Shown: in pieces, positions 21,393 through 33,320 of the stretch
Numbering within the stretch: the stretch's first letter is position 1
Layout of the letters: each line of letters begins with the position of its first letter
Source: Homarus americanus
Lineage: Eukaryota; Arthropoda; Malacostraca; Decapoda; Nephropidae
Length of the DNA stretch: 64,000 nucleotides
Reading direction: 5' to 3'
Assembly (NCBI RefSeq): GCF_018991925.1
Contig: NW_024725489.1
Location: 7,911,065 to 7,975,064 of the forward strand
Position numbers and translations under genes: made by a program
Notes under the pieces: model-generated
The model's input: the letters and a program-made list of their open reading frames with translations, nothing else
Database searches by the model: none
What the model was told of the DNA's origin: nothing

Positions 21393-22167
21393 AATCAGTG
21401 ACTATTTATCATTGAAGCAACAAGCAATATAACTAATTAAGCAGGTGATGTGTTCGAGATGTTCACCACTCGTTTGGAATCTCACAAGTGAAGACAGTAG
21501 ACCAGCATTTTTTCTGTGTGGGTTACCTAGTATGAGACATGTTACTGCTTGTCTAACCTCAGAAGAGAAAGAGCCAATCCCCGTGCGTGTATGAGATACA
21601 AATCGTCCGTGTCGGCGCCAGCACACCCGGATCCTCCCAAAAGAAAAACTTAACCCACCCAATCTTACTCACAATCCCTCCAAAAAAAAAAAAAAAAAAA
21701 GCTAACTCACTATCCAATCACTAATCAACACCTTCAATCCTCCCAAAAGAAAAACTTAATATACCCGACCTTTCTAACAAGCCCCTTCGACCCTCTTAAA
21801 AAAAAAAAAAAAAAACCTATGACTCAATACAACTATTCATTAGCAACACAAATCATATCACACCTAAGGAATCCTTCCATACTATAAATTAACCCAACAA
21901 CCTCCAAAGGCCCCTCTCCTCTCCTCTCTCCTCTCCTCTCCTCCCCCCTCCTCCCGACAACCGAACCATACCTGACCTTATATCAATTATCCTAACCCTC
22001 CCCCTCTCCCCTTACTACATTTCCACGCAAACGCATACACACTCACACAACAACCCCCCCGAAGCAAAAAAGTAATTCACCTCAACTCAACATACAACCT
22101 CCACCCCCGCCAATCCCCAAACACAAACTCCCCCACCCAATCTCGCCAGACAAAGCCTCTCATAACA
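21393..22167. other. Pyrimidine-rich low-complexity stretch
   Basis: C/T-rich on the plus strand with two A-runs (21676-21700 and 21798-21816) and a repeated block TCCTCCCAAAAGAAAAACTT (near 21631 and 21737). No gene is supported. Confidence 0.55.
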
Positions 22168-22724
22168 CCACAACTCTCCAAAACCAAATCAAACATACCC
22201 AACCTCTATACCAGCCACTGTCAACATTATCGACCTAACTCAAGACTGAAACCAAACAACCTATATCTCACTCTCATCTCCGTTCACAATTTGACAAAGC
22301 TCAAATCTGTCCCCTGCTATTACTAAATAACTCTCCTACGATACACTCATCCTTCCTTACTACGAATACTTTGACATTTCAAGCTCAAAGATTCAAAACT
22401 CTTCCTCCAACTCTCTCCATTTCTCTCTGACATAGCTGAAAGACCCACAACTCTCAGAAACAAATCAAAACATACCCAACGTCTGTGACATCCAATTCTC
22501 AATAAAATCGACCTAACTCAAGACTGAAACCATTCAGCCTATATCTCATTCTCGTCTCCGTTCATAATTTGACAAAAAAGCTCAAATCTGTCTGCTGCTA
22601 TTACTAAAAACTCTCCTACGATACGCTCATCCTTCCTTACTATGAATACTTTGACATTTCAAGCTCAAAGATTCAAAAACCCTTCCTCCAACTCGCTCCG
22701 TTCCTCTTTGACATAGCTCAAAGA
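22168..22724 (+). repeat. 277-bp tandem duplication
   Basis: Two head-to-tail copies, 22168-22444 and 22445-22724, starting CCACAACTCTC and sharing GACCTAACTCAAGACTGAAA, TTTGACAAAGCTCAAATCTG and GAATACTTTGACATTTCAAG. They differ at scattered sites, so the duplication is not recent. No coding content is seen. Confidence 0.85.
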
Positions 22725-23197
22725 CTTTACCTTCATCTTTATCCAAACAACCCTACGACTAGCAAAATTTCTATATTTTCACCTTCTCTGTTTACTTTGA
22801 TCGTGTGTGCCTGTGCGTCCGTCCACCTGCGTTTCTCGGCTTGCGCCGCCGCCGTGGCGGGGCGGTTCTTCCTACGCTCTGCCAACACTGCCCGAGCTAA
22901 GACGACAATCAGAACACCCGCGTTGGCCCTTTGCTTGCTCGGACCTGCTCCCGCCCTCCCTCTGCCTCGTCCTGATTGTTGTTGTTGTTGCACCCTCAGG
23001 GCATTTTGCCTACCCCCTCACGCAAGCGGTGTTTAGCCACTGCACCTGTTCTCTCCTTCTAAAATTCACTTCCATCCTCCCTTTATTCTTCCTCTGAACC
23101 TCCTTCCCCCCTGTCACTAGCATTTTTCTTTCTTCTTTCCAGCACACCCAGTGACTCAACGCAGGTTCCAGAGCGATTATACACACCGTTGGTTTAG
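22725..23197. other. Unrecognised stretch with a GC-richer core
   Basis: Higher GC than its surroundings between about 22800 and 23000, with a GTT microsatellite. Short Arg-, Ala- or Cys-rich frames on both strands resemble no family I know. A promoter or UTR of a lost element is possible but unsupported. Confidence 0.4.
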
Positions 23198-26140
23198 TTT
23201 TTTTTTTTTTTGACGGGGAATAGCCCACCCGGGCACAGGTCAACGATCCACAACGGGGCCTAGGGGGCGAACAAATAAGAATAAAAATAAATTAAAAATA
23301 CAAAAGGAGAAGGTTATACTAATCTACACCACGAAGATGCCGGAAAACCAGCTTTTTAAAGTGAGACAGATTGCATGAGTAAGAAAACACAGAAAATGGC
23401 AGAACATTCCACAGTTTGACTGTGTGAGGAAAGGAGGATGAACTATAACGGATTATTCTAGTGTGATCGACATCCGCAGCGAGATGGTGGGCACGGCGGG
23501 CAAGATGTGTGTTACGAGCCCACGGCCTTGCCGGCGGTACACAGGATGCCAAATCCACCGAATATTTTCCGTTATAGTACCTATAAAAAAGAGAGAGTGA
23601 AGCAACATTGCAGCGAAGAGAAAGGGAAGAAAGATTGTCGACTAAAGAGGAGAGTTAATAAGAAGAAATGCCTTTGATTCCACCCTATCTAACAGTTGGA
23701 CAGAAGAAGAGCCACCCCAGATATGAGAGCAGTATTCCAAGTTATGACGAATGAATCCCTTCTATACTTTAAGCAACTGCTCATGAGTGAAGTAGCAACG
23801 GCATCTGTACAGCATTCCCAGCTTTCAGGAGAGAGCTTTAGCAATGTTGATGATGTGTGGCTTCCATGACATATTAGAGGAAATGGTGAGGCCTAGCATA
23901 TCTATTTTAGAATTTGGCAGAATGATAGCGTCCTCAAATGTGATTGGTAGGAGATCATCAAATTTGGAAAGTGTAATTTGGTAAATACTGACTTTTATTA
24001 CTATTGAATTTAACCAAGTTTCTACCTCCCCATTCGGAGATGCTGCACAGATCCTCATTAATAGATGTAATGATGCCAGCTCTAGAAACAGATCTAGTTT
24101 GAGAGTTAGGGGAAGGGGAAAATGTGAAGAAGAGTGAAGAGTAGAATCATTAGCGTAAGAATGGATAGAATTAGTTATAGTGCAAAGTAAATCATTGAAA
24201 AAAAGAAGGAAGAGAGTAGGTGGAAGAACAGAACCCTGTGGGACACCACTATTGGTAGAGAAAGAGCGAAAGATCGATCCCTCGACAACAAATGCCATGG
24301 ATCGGTTCTCAAGGAAGCTAGAGATAAGAAAACAAAGTGGGGGAGAGAAACCATAACAGGGAAGTTTAGAAAGCAAAGACTTGTGCTATACCCTGTTAAA
24401 TACTTTGGAGATGTCGAGGGCCACGACGAAAGTTTCCCTATAATCCCTAAGAGAGGATGACCAAAGATGGGTGCAGTAGGAGAGCAGATCACCAGTAGAT
24501 CTCATGGGGATGGGCTGAACCAAGGCATGCTTCCAAGAAGAAGGAAAGGTTGGGTTTTGAGGCAAAGGCCAAATAGGCGAGCAAACACAGGGGCCAGAAC
24601 TTCAGCACACTCCCTCAGAACACGAAGGGGTATTCCGTCCGGTCCATGCTCCATACTTACATCCAACCTGGATAACACACCAGCAACCCTACGAGTGGGG
24701 ATTATAGGAATGTGCTTAGGTACAGTAGGAGGAGCAGGGGTAGGAGGGATAGAGTTGGAATCGTCTAAGATGGAGTTTGAGGAGAATATGGTGCCAAAGA
24801 CATTGGCTCTGTCAGGGGGAGAGTTGGCTAGAGAGTTATTAGGTCGAAAGAGAGGAGGAAAAGAGGGAATGCAGAAGTCATTGCAGATGTTTTTGGTTAA
24901 GGACCAGAAGGATTTACTAAAGGAAGAATTAGTCAGGGTAGCGGTCTTTCCTTTTATAAATTCCGCTCGGCTCTACGAAGAATAGCCTTACAACGATTCC
25001 TAGAAGTAATGAAAGAGGTGTGGGTAATAGGAGAAAGAGATAGTTTCATAACTTGATATGCCCTATCTTTCTCCCTGCATGCAAGAGAGCGGGAACGATC
25101 AAACCATGATTGTTAAATGAAAGTTTTGGTAGAAGATGGAATAAATGCACCTATACCATCCTGTATAACCCCAAAAATGTTGTCAGCACATACCGAGGCG
25201 TCCCCAGTGGAAAAACAACATTCATCCCGAGGAAACTCGGTGAATATTTTTCGCAAGGATTGCCAGATTGCCCTCCGTTAGTAACACAATTAACGTTTAG
25301 GGGGGTGGGGTAGGTGGTCGTGCCCAGTTTTATTTAATAGAAATAAGATTGTGACTAGAAGACCCTAAGGGGCAGAAATTGAGTATGAATAGTGTGATGG
25401 GTTAGACGTTAGAGGTAAAATAAAGATCAAGAATGTTAGCAAGTTGATCGTGTCGATTAGGAACGCGTGTAGGGTGTTTGATTATTTGTTCCAAATCATT
25501 AAGTAGGGAAAAAGAGAGTGGCTCAGCACCACCTGTGCCATCCCTTGCTGATTCAAGCCACTATCTGTGACGTAAATTGAAATCCTCTAGGTAGAAGATC
25601 TCGGTGTTGGGGTGTGTGGATAGCAACGACTCATGGCAAGAAGCGAGATATTCAAAGAGTTCTAAATAGTTGGTAGACTTGGAGAACAGAATAGGAAAGA
25701 AAAAAAAATAGTCACAGTTGGTAGAGATATTTTGTGCCAGATGACATCATAAAGAGAAGATTCAAGATCCGTGAGTCGAGCTATAGGTGTACGTGTGTTG
25801 CAATAGGCGCATACACCTCCCTTAGAACGTAAAGAGGTATAAAGGATGTATTTGAAGACTTGAAAAGGTTTGGGTGAAGCTGCTTTTGTCAGTTAAAGTT
25901 CGGAAAGTAGTAAGAGGTCGGGGGAAGAGGTTAATAGATGGTGCTCCACAGAAGGAAATTTGGATCTCAGGCCGCGAATATTGGAAAAAATGAAGCGTGA
26001 AAAAAGCCGATCCTTCAGCAACCGCGGTGGCATCAGTTGAGGCCCCAGTAGTTTGATGATGATCAGGTTGGCCCTGGGGTCCACAACCTTCCCGACTAGT
26101 GGGACCCATCCGAGAAAGCCCCGCTTCAATATTAATATCA
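23198..26140 (-). mobile_element. LINE X2 (Jockey/CR1-like), longest copy of the family, broken
   Basis: Beginning at about 26100 the minus strand encodes an APE-type endonuclease start (FSNIRGLRSKFPSVEHHLL, SSPDLLLLSEL), continues with RSKGGVCAYCNTRTPIARL and DFNLRHR, and ends that domain with PTRVPNRHDQLANILDLYFTS. A linker (FWSLTKNICNDFCIPSFPPL, then MEHGPDGIPLRVL) leads to reverse transcriptase with SGVPQGSVLPPTLF and YANDS in place of YADDS. The C-terminal block and 3' end match X1, X3 and X4. The 3' end abuts a 16-base T run (poly-A tail). Many frameshifts and stops are present; ORF1 was not found. Confidence 0.8.
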
Positions 26141-27309
26141 ACTGACATTGGAGAATAAAATAGAATGAATAGAGCAGATCAAGAGTGAGTACGTTTATAT
26201 TTGTTGTGTTGTCAATAGTAAGAGAGACAATTGAGACCCTGCAATTGTGTTTAAATGTGGCAGAAAGATAGATCAGCAACCTGGGACTTGGTCACAATTT
26301 TCGTGATGCCTTATGGTAGCAGGGTCTACCATTATACAACACATTATGCTTCCAATATCTTCCCAGGCGGCAGTACCTCCCTGTTTGGTAGCGATAAACG
26401 TTGTGGATTTTTTTCTTTTTGAACGTTTGTAAGTTTAGTTTCACGAACTTTCCTGAGTGTTCCTTTGCCTCCACCATATAGGTTTACCGTCCCCCTGCCG
26501 CCCCCTTAGTGTTTCCGCCCCTTTAAATAACAAAAACTCCCACACGGGGCACTACTGCCAGCGCTGGGAATCACTCGTGTAAATGATGAAACAATGATGT
26601 TCTGTTTTTGATAGCTGGTAAATCCAAAAAAGTATCAAGGAACTGCATGAAATTTCAAAGGTTAAGTTTTGGTCAAATTAACGGAACTTATAAGCTTTCA
26701 TTAATAAGTATAATCCAAAATATTTCCCATACTTGTACAGCATAAACAGTTGACAAACTTACAAGGAATTTGTCATATCACCAACAGAAACAATATTTGC
26801 GAAGTCAAGATACCTGTACTTGATCGTGCTGGATCAAACATACGTGAAAGATCAGCAAATGAACAATGGCTGGAATTACAGAAGGCAAGAAACAATGGAA
26901 TCTGAAATTCGAACCAAAAGTTTAGGATGGTGGGTGGGTGTGTTAGAGTGTGGTACTGTGGTAGTCTAGAGTAAGTGTAGGGTGGTGGGTGGGTGTGGTA
27001 AAGGCGTGTGGTAGGGTAGGGTGTGCTTTAGGGAGGTGAATGTAGGGTGGGAGTGGGTGTGGAAGAAGAATGTTGCTTTAGTGGTCCCTCCGGTGCCATG
27101 AAGGCCGTGGCACTGATTGACGACCCACCAGAGCTGTGAGGGCCACGGCACTGATGGATCACCTAACGCCTTGCAGTAATTGCTCCCGTGGCCCCAGCAA
27201 CACCCGTTTTTATGTCTCCTGGTACGACGTGGGTCTCGGCTCCCATTGTCCTGCAGGGTAATGGTTCTAGTAAAGCCCTGAGTGTGCTGGCTCTACTGAA
27301 GCCCAGGTC
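26141..27309. other. Non-coding stretch with a G/T-rich part
   Basis: 26141-26500 may include the 5' leader of LINE X2, but nothing diagnostic is seen. 26920-27060 is a run of GGTGGGTGGGTGTG-like motifs. No gene is supported. Confidence 0.45.
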
Positions 27310-27570
27310 TGCCGGCTGTAGTGAAACCACACCACTACACCACCATAACACAGCACCACACCACAACAACACCACATCACAATCCAACAACACCACAACA
27401 TACCAACAGCGCAACACCATTCCACCACACCGACACACTACCAAACTACGACACCACCATACAACACCTAACATCACCATACCACAACACTACCACATCT
27501 CAACACTACCAAACAGCAACACCATCACCAAACCACAACACAACAAAACAATAACACGACTACTACTACT
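27310..27570 (+). repeat. CA-rich imperfect microsatellite
   Basis: A long run of degenerate CAC, CAA and ACA triplets (for example ACACCACAACAC). Thr/His- and Gln-rich frames here are artefacts. Confidence 0.8.
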
Positions 27571-27845
27571 TTGCTGTCACTCGGAATCAAATATGACGAT
27601 CATCCAGCTATGATACAATAATATGAGTTATATAGATGTCACCTTCGTTGGTGAGCTCGGAGGTGACTCGAGAGGTCGACACAGGACTGGCAGGCCGTCC
27701 ACAGATGTTGTACGTACAGAGGAATACATCTAGTGCGGAAGAGGCGATGCCAACGTCTTTCCGGCGCCGGCGCTTGTCTGCCTTTGTTTGCAGTCGGGCT
27801 AACTCTAAAGTATTGACACCTTCTTGTGTGATAAATAAAAGTTGA
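27560..27845 (-). pseudogene. RTE-like LINE C-terminal fragment with Cys/His finger
   Basis: The minus strand reads EGVNTLELARLQTKADKRRR, then CTYNICGRP in one frame and CQSCVDLSSHLRAHQRR in another. Together these form the C2H2-like finger that ends many RTE-type LINE ORFs, with one frameshift between the Cys pair and the His pair. The rest of the LINE is absent. Confidence 0.5.
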
Positions 27846-28369
27846 GGTTGGAAAAATTCTACCAAAAGGTTTTTCACGTGGAATTGATTGCTTGGCACCT
27901 CTTACGACCACTCGTCAAAGCCCACCCGATTCCATCCATGACAACTGCTCCATTTTGGCCAAATCCAAGATGGCCACCGTGCAACTCCATGCAAAAGTAA
28001 AAGTAACATAACTTCTGACACAGTTGACTTAGATAGAGACATGAGAGGTATTTTCTTGATAATTTGAGGGTGCCCGTTCCATTGGAAATGTTTTCGAGGT
28101 TATCAGAGGTCAAGGTCATAAAATATGTCAAGGCAAAGTTCATTTTGTCCTTTATTCTAGTTTCAAGTTTGCTGCTTTTCCTTCACAATCAAGCTTGTTT
28201 TTGCATTATTTTGGATGCATTTCAAGCCACACGAATAGGAAAACTTATATGTAATAGATACAAATCAGTAAAATACAACATCTATTGAATTTATTGTTTT
28301 ACTCCTCTATATATCAGAAAATATTCTTCAGATTCAGCGAAACGAGAAAATTAATCATCTTCGTTTTTA

Positions 28370-29205
28370 TTTGGATTTGTCCATTTTTGCACGTGAGACC
28401 CGTGCATTGCCAACAGACACAAGTGCAGAAGATTCCAATTTTCTTGCAAGAGCACGTGTTCTTGTCACATAGACCTTTGCAACATCACCCTCAAAAAATC
28501 ATTTCCGGCTGCATTCCGAGTCCTCTGGAGGAAATTCTGTCCCCAGCCATGCTTGCACCTGAGCATGAAACATATTAAAGTCACATGAAGTTATGGTAAA
28601 CCAGCAAAATAAACTGGTATAAAATAAAATTAATTGTTTGGAGACCCTGAAGTTATTAAATGTTATTGTATCAAAATATGTCAACTACTTAGCTTTAAAA
28701 GGCTACTACACCTTATCTGGTGATACACCCTCAGTGAATGTTATTTTGAGACATCAGATGTGGGAGGCAATATCTTAGCAGCAACATACTGGGATGACGT
28801 CAAAGCCTTTTCCCTGAATTTTACCACTCGTCCCAAGTTCAGGCTGGACGTACAGTTATAAAGTGCCATTAAAGCCACTTCACCAGCTTCCCCATTGGTG
28901 GATGCAGTCGCAACTGGTGTCAGAAATACCTCTGCAGATTTCTTCAGTTTCTCAACCTTTGGTATTGTTCTGGCTTTGTCAATACCATATGGACGTGACT
29001 TAATATCACAGCCACCAATGCTGTGGATGAAGGGAAGATGTTCACACAGATCCATGTTGAGGCCTGATTTGAGAGTGGATACACTAATGGTTTGCTTATA
29101 CATCTTCATGTACACCTGTTCGTTTTCCAGGCTACAGTGATACGTGAGGAGAACGAGAATATCAGTATACGCAGTGATGACAATGTTCGTCAGTTCACCT
29201 ACACC
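28370..29205 (-). pseudogene. T-family copy T1 (uncharacterised nuclease-like, Cys-rich protein), C-terminal half
   Basis: The minus strand reads ITAYTDILVLLTYH, then HLPFIHSIGGCDIKSRPYG, then LPPTSDVSK, a stop, and HSLRVYHQ. After a candidate intron (28559-28716) it resumes with VQAWLGTEFPPEDSE and ends in a Cys cluster starting CDKNTCSCKK. The D-x-DILVLL and IGGCD motifs correspond to TVDIDVIVIL and FIGCDQTSAF in T2, so this is a divergent member of the same family. Function is unknown; the acidic motifs resemble PIN/XPG nucleases (inference). The upstream part is replaced by Tc1 sequence. Confidence 0.6.
28559..28716 (-). other. Candidate intron of T1 with mutated donor
   Basis: Coding similarity stops after VYHQ and resumes in phase with VQAWLG. 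The 3' boundary is a good acceptor (ending CATGCTCAG). The 5' boundary reads ATAAGG where GTAAGG would be an ideal donor, suggesting a G-to-A change that disabled splicing. Confidence 0.45.
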
Positions 29206-29403
29206 TACACCTCCCTACCATATCCATCCATGCATGGAGGTTGTCACACGACCGCTTATCGATGTCTCATGGATGTTTCTTCGAGCATATCTTGTATTAC
29301 GTATTCACCAACACAGGCGACCGACTACTGCGACAGATGTGAAACATTTTTCATCCGTGAAAATGACAGATCTCCAAAAATCAATAACCACATCCGCATA
29401 CGT
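29185..29403 (-). pseudogene. Tc1/mariner transposase fragment, catalytic part
   Basis: Reads YADVVIDFWRSVIFTDEKCF, which holds the first catalytic Asp of the DDE domain, then NTRYARRNIHETSISGRVTT and WIW, a stop, GGVGVGELT. From GELT the same frame runs into T1 sequence. The second Asp and the last acidic residue are absent. Confidence 0.7.
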
Positions 29404-30918
29404 TGTAGCGTACTGTATGTGGCCAGTTGTCAATTCTCTTTAGTTGTCTATTTTCTCTTTGTATGGGCACACAAACGTACGTACATGTAGATATCTCACA
29501 CTCAGGAATGAGGTGGAATAGAAACTCACAATGCGCTTTCTGTATATATATTGTTGTACAGTGCAGTGCTTAAGAGTGACTAGGTGAGGAGAAGCTTGCT
29601 CAGAGGTCCTGTAGGGAGAGGAGGTTTCTGAGGAAGCTGGGTGGTGAGGAGCTGTGAGAGATGTTGCTGGTCCGGTAGCCGAGTGTAGAATGAGTTCCCC
29701 GGTTGTTTTTGTTGTTGTTGAGATTGTCGGACCGTAGTCCGACACTGGCCTTTGCCTATAGGCTGGAGCTCCTGGAGCAGCCAGACCGCATTGGGATTGG
29801 AGGTGGTCCTACCTGTAGATTTGGAAGGATACTGCAGGTTGCAAGTGTGAGCGGACCCCCGATCAGTGGACGCTTACCACCAACCCCCACTCTTGGACGT
29901 GGTCAGTTTCGGAGTGGCGCGCCCCCCGAACTAGGGTCCGCACTTGCTGGCAGAGGATACTTTCTAAGCTATCTGGGTGGTGGGTATCGTGTGATGACCC
30001 GGAGAAGGTGGTGAATGTGGTTTGTTTGGGCCTTTCGGGTTAGAGTGGCCGCTGGTGTTGTGTGTGTTTCTTGGGAGTTTTGAGTTCTGTTTCGGAGGCT
30101 TTGTGTGACTTTGCAGTCGAGGAGATAGTGTTCAAGTGGGTTGGCTGCTGGCTCCTGACACTAGGTGCATTCCATGACGTCATTTCCGATCATCTGCCAT
30201 GAGCACTTGTACCCTAGTCGTAGTCGATGAAGGCTAACTTGGGTTTGTCTTGGTGTTTTCTTGTCTGCGAAAGGTGGTTCCCCTTTTGTAGCCGCCAAGT
30301 ACCATTTGGCTGATTGGGAACCAGCGTTGAATGCGTGAAGGAAGCTCTTTTGGATGTGGAACTTGCTAGTCTTTCTCAGGAGATTCTTGATCTGTTGCAC
30401 ACTTGCTGGAACTTGAATATGTACGCTACTAGAACGTGTGGCTGCCTTGGCTGCTATCGTCTGCCACGTCGTTTCCCCCGATCAGTACATGACTGGGAAT
30501 CCAGTGTAAGACGACTGGGCGGTTTTGTCTTTGGAATTCCTGTAGTTATGCGAGGATCGAGGTTATGATGTGGACGTTGTCTCTTGGTTGACTGTGTTGC
30601 AGCGCCTGCATGGTCGATTTCGAGTCCGTGTGAATTATGATGGACTTGTTGTGTTTTGTTGCAGCGTGTTGTAGGGCCTTTGAGATTGCTACCAGCTCTG
30701 TTTGTAGGGTGGAGCAGTCATTAGAAAGTCTCCATCGGAGGGTCTGACCTTGGGTGTAGAAGGCCGCTCCGGATGTATGATGTTTTGGATCCACCGAGCC
30801 GTCTGTGAAGTGGCTATGGCTTCCAGAGTTATTTTTTTGAGGTCCTCCTTCTGGAAGTTGGCTGGTAGGCGCGCGGCCGGAGCTCAGTTGGGAGTTGTAG
30901 GGGAGAGGATCCACTACA
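29404..30918 (-). mobile_element. LINE-derived insertion splitting the Tc1 gene
   Basis: The 1515-bp insert lies exactly between two halves of the Tc1 reading frame and is bordered by ACGT on both sides. Its minus strand encodes a LINE RNase H domain (HFTDGSVDPKHHTSGAAF, TELVAISKALQHA, IIHTDSKSTMQAL) followed by the region preceding the terminal zinc finger (SLHRLRLGYKCSW). A CAA-rich run at 29703-29722 may be the LINE 3' tail. Insert ends read TGTAG and CTACA. The 29404-29700 part has no recognised content. Confidence 0.6.
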
Positions 30919-31358
30919 ACGTCTCAGCAAACCTTTTACGCGCTTCTCTGTGTGCCTCCGTTAAGGTTTCCTTAAGTGCTGGGATGAAACACTGTAGGCC
31001 AGTCTCCCGTATTCGCCGCCTGGTAGTTATCGGGTGACAGTGAACTCCTGTTACTCTTGTTATTCGCACGGCAGTTGAGAGTGGTGCACTCTCTGCTTCC
31101 CTTTGTATCTGTTGATCCTCCTCAGGCGTGGCAACTCTTGTCCCTCCTGGTCGGGGCCTGGTGAGAGCGATCCTCCTCCTGATGTCGCTTCACCCAAAGC
31201 CTAACTGTATCTCTGGAGATACCGAGAAGGCGATTAATCTCCCATATCCCCTTCTCTGCCTCGTGATATATAACAATCCTGGTGCGACGTGTTATCACCT
31301 CAGGCCGATTAGCCCTCGTCCGTGGTAGCCTCTTGTGACCTTGTGGCTGAGCCTCCAC
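30919..31358 (-). pseudogene. Tc1/mariner transposase fragment, N-terminal DNA-binding part
   Basis: Starts near 31358 with EVITRRTRIVIYHEAEKGIW and INRLLGISRDTVRLWVKRHQ, a helix-turn-helix typical of Tc1 transposases. In another frame it continues with TPEEDQQIQREAESA and RRRIRETGLQCFIPALKETL, ending HREARKRFAET at the insertion. YADVVIDFW at 29403 is the expected continuation. One frameshift near 31130. Confidence 0.75.
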
Positions 31359-31589
31359 AACTGTAATAATAAAACGATAAAGTCATTAGTGTATCAGATC
31401 TTTCATAACAGTTAGACATTCTTTTATAAATATTCAGGATATAATAGAGAGTAAATATCAAAATGTGAATGAAAGATGACAATGATTCACTGACACTGTA
31501 TCCAATATTAATGTATATGAAAACCCATTACTTGTCATTTTACAGCATTGTAAGGTTAGACAGCCTTTTAATTATCACAGTTAGCCTGT

Positions 31590-31690
31590 AAACGTCGTAA
31601 TGGTTGGAGTATTGGATTAGTAGATGGAAAGGTTAGTGAGAGATTTGATACCGGGTATTTATATTTCATCCAACACAGGACACAGTCCAT
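31590..31690 (+). repeat. tRNA-derived SINE-like head
   Basis: GTCGTAATGG (31594-31603) resembles an A box and GATTTGATACC (31642-31652) a B box, about 48 bp apart as in a tRNA gene. The segment between also looks tRNA-derived. No cloverleaf is intact, so it is read as a SINE remnant rather than a tRNA gene. Confidence 0.35.
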
Positions 31691-33320
31691 GTAGCCAGGG
31701 ATGGCCCGCCTGGGGGGTAGGAGGGGGGTTGCTCCCAATGATTGGGCTTAGAGTTGGTCATGATCGTCGTAATGACATCTAAACTTCAGGGTGTTGGTCA
31801 AGAAAGGAAACAAGAGGTTTTCGCGACCAATACATGGCTTTAATGGGTGTTCAAGAAGCAAACCTCCGATTGGGGAAAAAAGCATCTGGTCTTGGCAGAT
31901 ATGAACAATTTTAAAATCTAACACAACGTGGTAATATTACAGTGGAAAAGGTCACATGATATTAATAGCGTGTCCAGTCTCTCATAGTGTTATTACATGT
32001 TACATAAACACAAAACGCATTAGCAGGGCCATTGGTGGGTAACTATCTCATAATTCTTCAACTAATAACAATTGTCGCTACGGTCAAAATGCTGTATTTA
32101 TTAATGCAAATCATAAGGCATTTTCTTGTAAATATACTTTACTAGCAACAGTGGACCTTTAATTTGCATCCCGTAGGTTTCCTCATATTCCTAAGTAGTC
32201 TGTTACGCGTTCTAAATCCGAAATTTTTCGAGAGTTTTCTATTTTGTCATGTCTCAGGAATACGTCCCTACTTTATGAATGGTATTTATGAAACATCTTG
32301 TATATTTAGGGAATCGGTTATACTCACCAGAGTCACTGCTTGAGATGATACAGGAAGGGATGGGAGGATGGCTAGCAGTCCTGTTGAGCTTGCAGGTGAA
32401 CAGAAATCAAAGTACGCACACACGGTGAAGCTGAAAGAAAACAGATCGAAAATGTGACATTAGTAAAGAACAAATATGAGGTTATATAAAGCAATATTGT
32501 CAAGCAATACAATGAAGAAAACATACGACTTACAAATTTGAGCAACTGTGTCCACACTAACAGCAGGCCTTCTCCTACACACGACTTCAGGTCGGTGATC
32601 GCTGTGTGATTCGCTCACCTGTATGGCGGTGCTTCTGATAATAATTTCTTAACTACAGTGTGTGAGACTTTTCCTTCATGTCCAATGTTTATGACGATAT
32701 TTTGAAGGTTATTAAATGCAATATACTAAGACATATTGTCATCTATGCATCCATACTATGACTGCTTACCATTATACATAGCAAGATGAGTATAATATGA
32801 CAGACTGATAGCGAAGCCTCGAATTATTCATAACTTGTGTTTGTGCGCGTGTTGCCCCGTGATAGTTAGCGTGGCCCGCCGTTCAGAAAGGATCCGGTCC
32901 TCACCTCCTGCCCGACCTGGGTGGGCTAGAAATTTCGGTTTCTAAGTGTACTTTCCTACTGAATTCCACGATAAAAGGACAGATAAGAATGTCATTCAAT
33001 TGTATAGTTGTTATTAAAGATAATATAATATATAACAAGTTCTTTTCCTTACCAGGATGAAAAAATAAATTTCTCTATGAAGCGAAGTTTAATAGTGAGC
33101 CAGATTTAAATGCATTATCAGTGTAAGCTGAATCAGTGGCAGGAATATCACTACAGTATGAAATAATTATGTACAGTAAGTAGTACGGTTGACAATGGAT
33201 CTTCTTAAGGGTTCAGACTGCCAACATTGGCTTTCCTTAATGTAGTCAGGTGGCATAGGGAAACTACAGTTACAGGGCGGATAAAAGAGCCAAAATTTGT
33301 TTGAAGCTTCCTTTGGCCAT
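31691..33320. other. Non-coding AT-rich stretch
   Basis: No coding similarity, inverted repeat or RNA gene is recognised. A GC-richer patch at 32850-32940 has weak tRNA-like character but no convincing promoter boxes. Confidence 0.5.

Noticed and set aside
22739..23097. Arg/Ala-rich or Gln-run proteins around a GC-richer patch
   Set aside because: Open frames on both strands reflect base composition; none resembles a family and no start or splice evidence exists.
24467..24985. Plus-strand 172-codon frame
   Set aside because: It is antisense to the LINE X2 RT-linker region, which has clear family motifs on minus.
32850..32945. tRNA gene or SINE
   Set aside because: Weak tRNA-like stretch (GTTAGCGTGG) but no B box and no cloverleaf.
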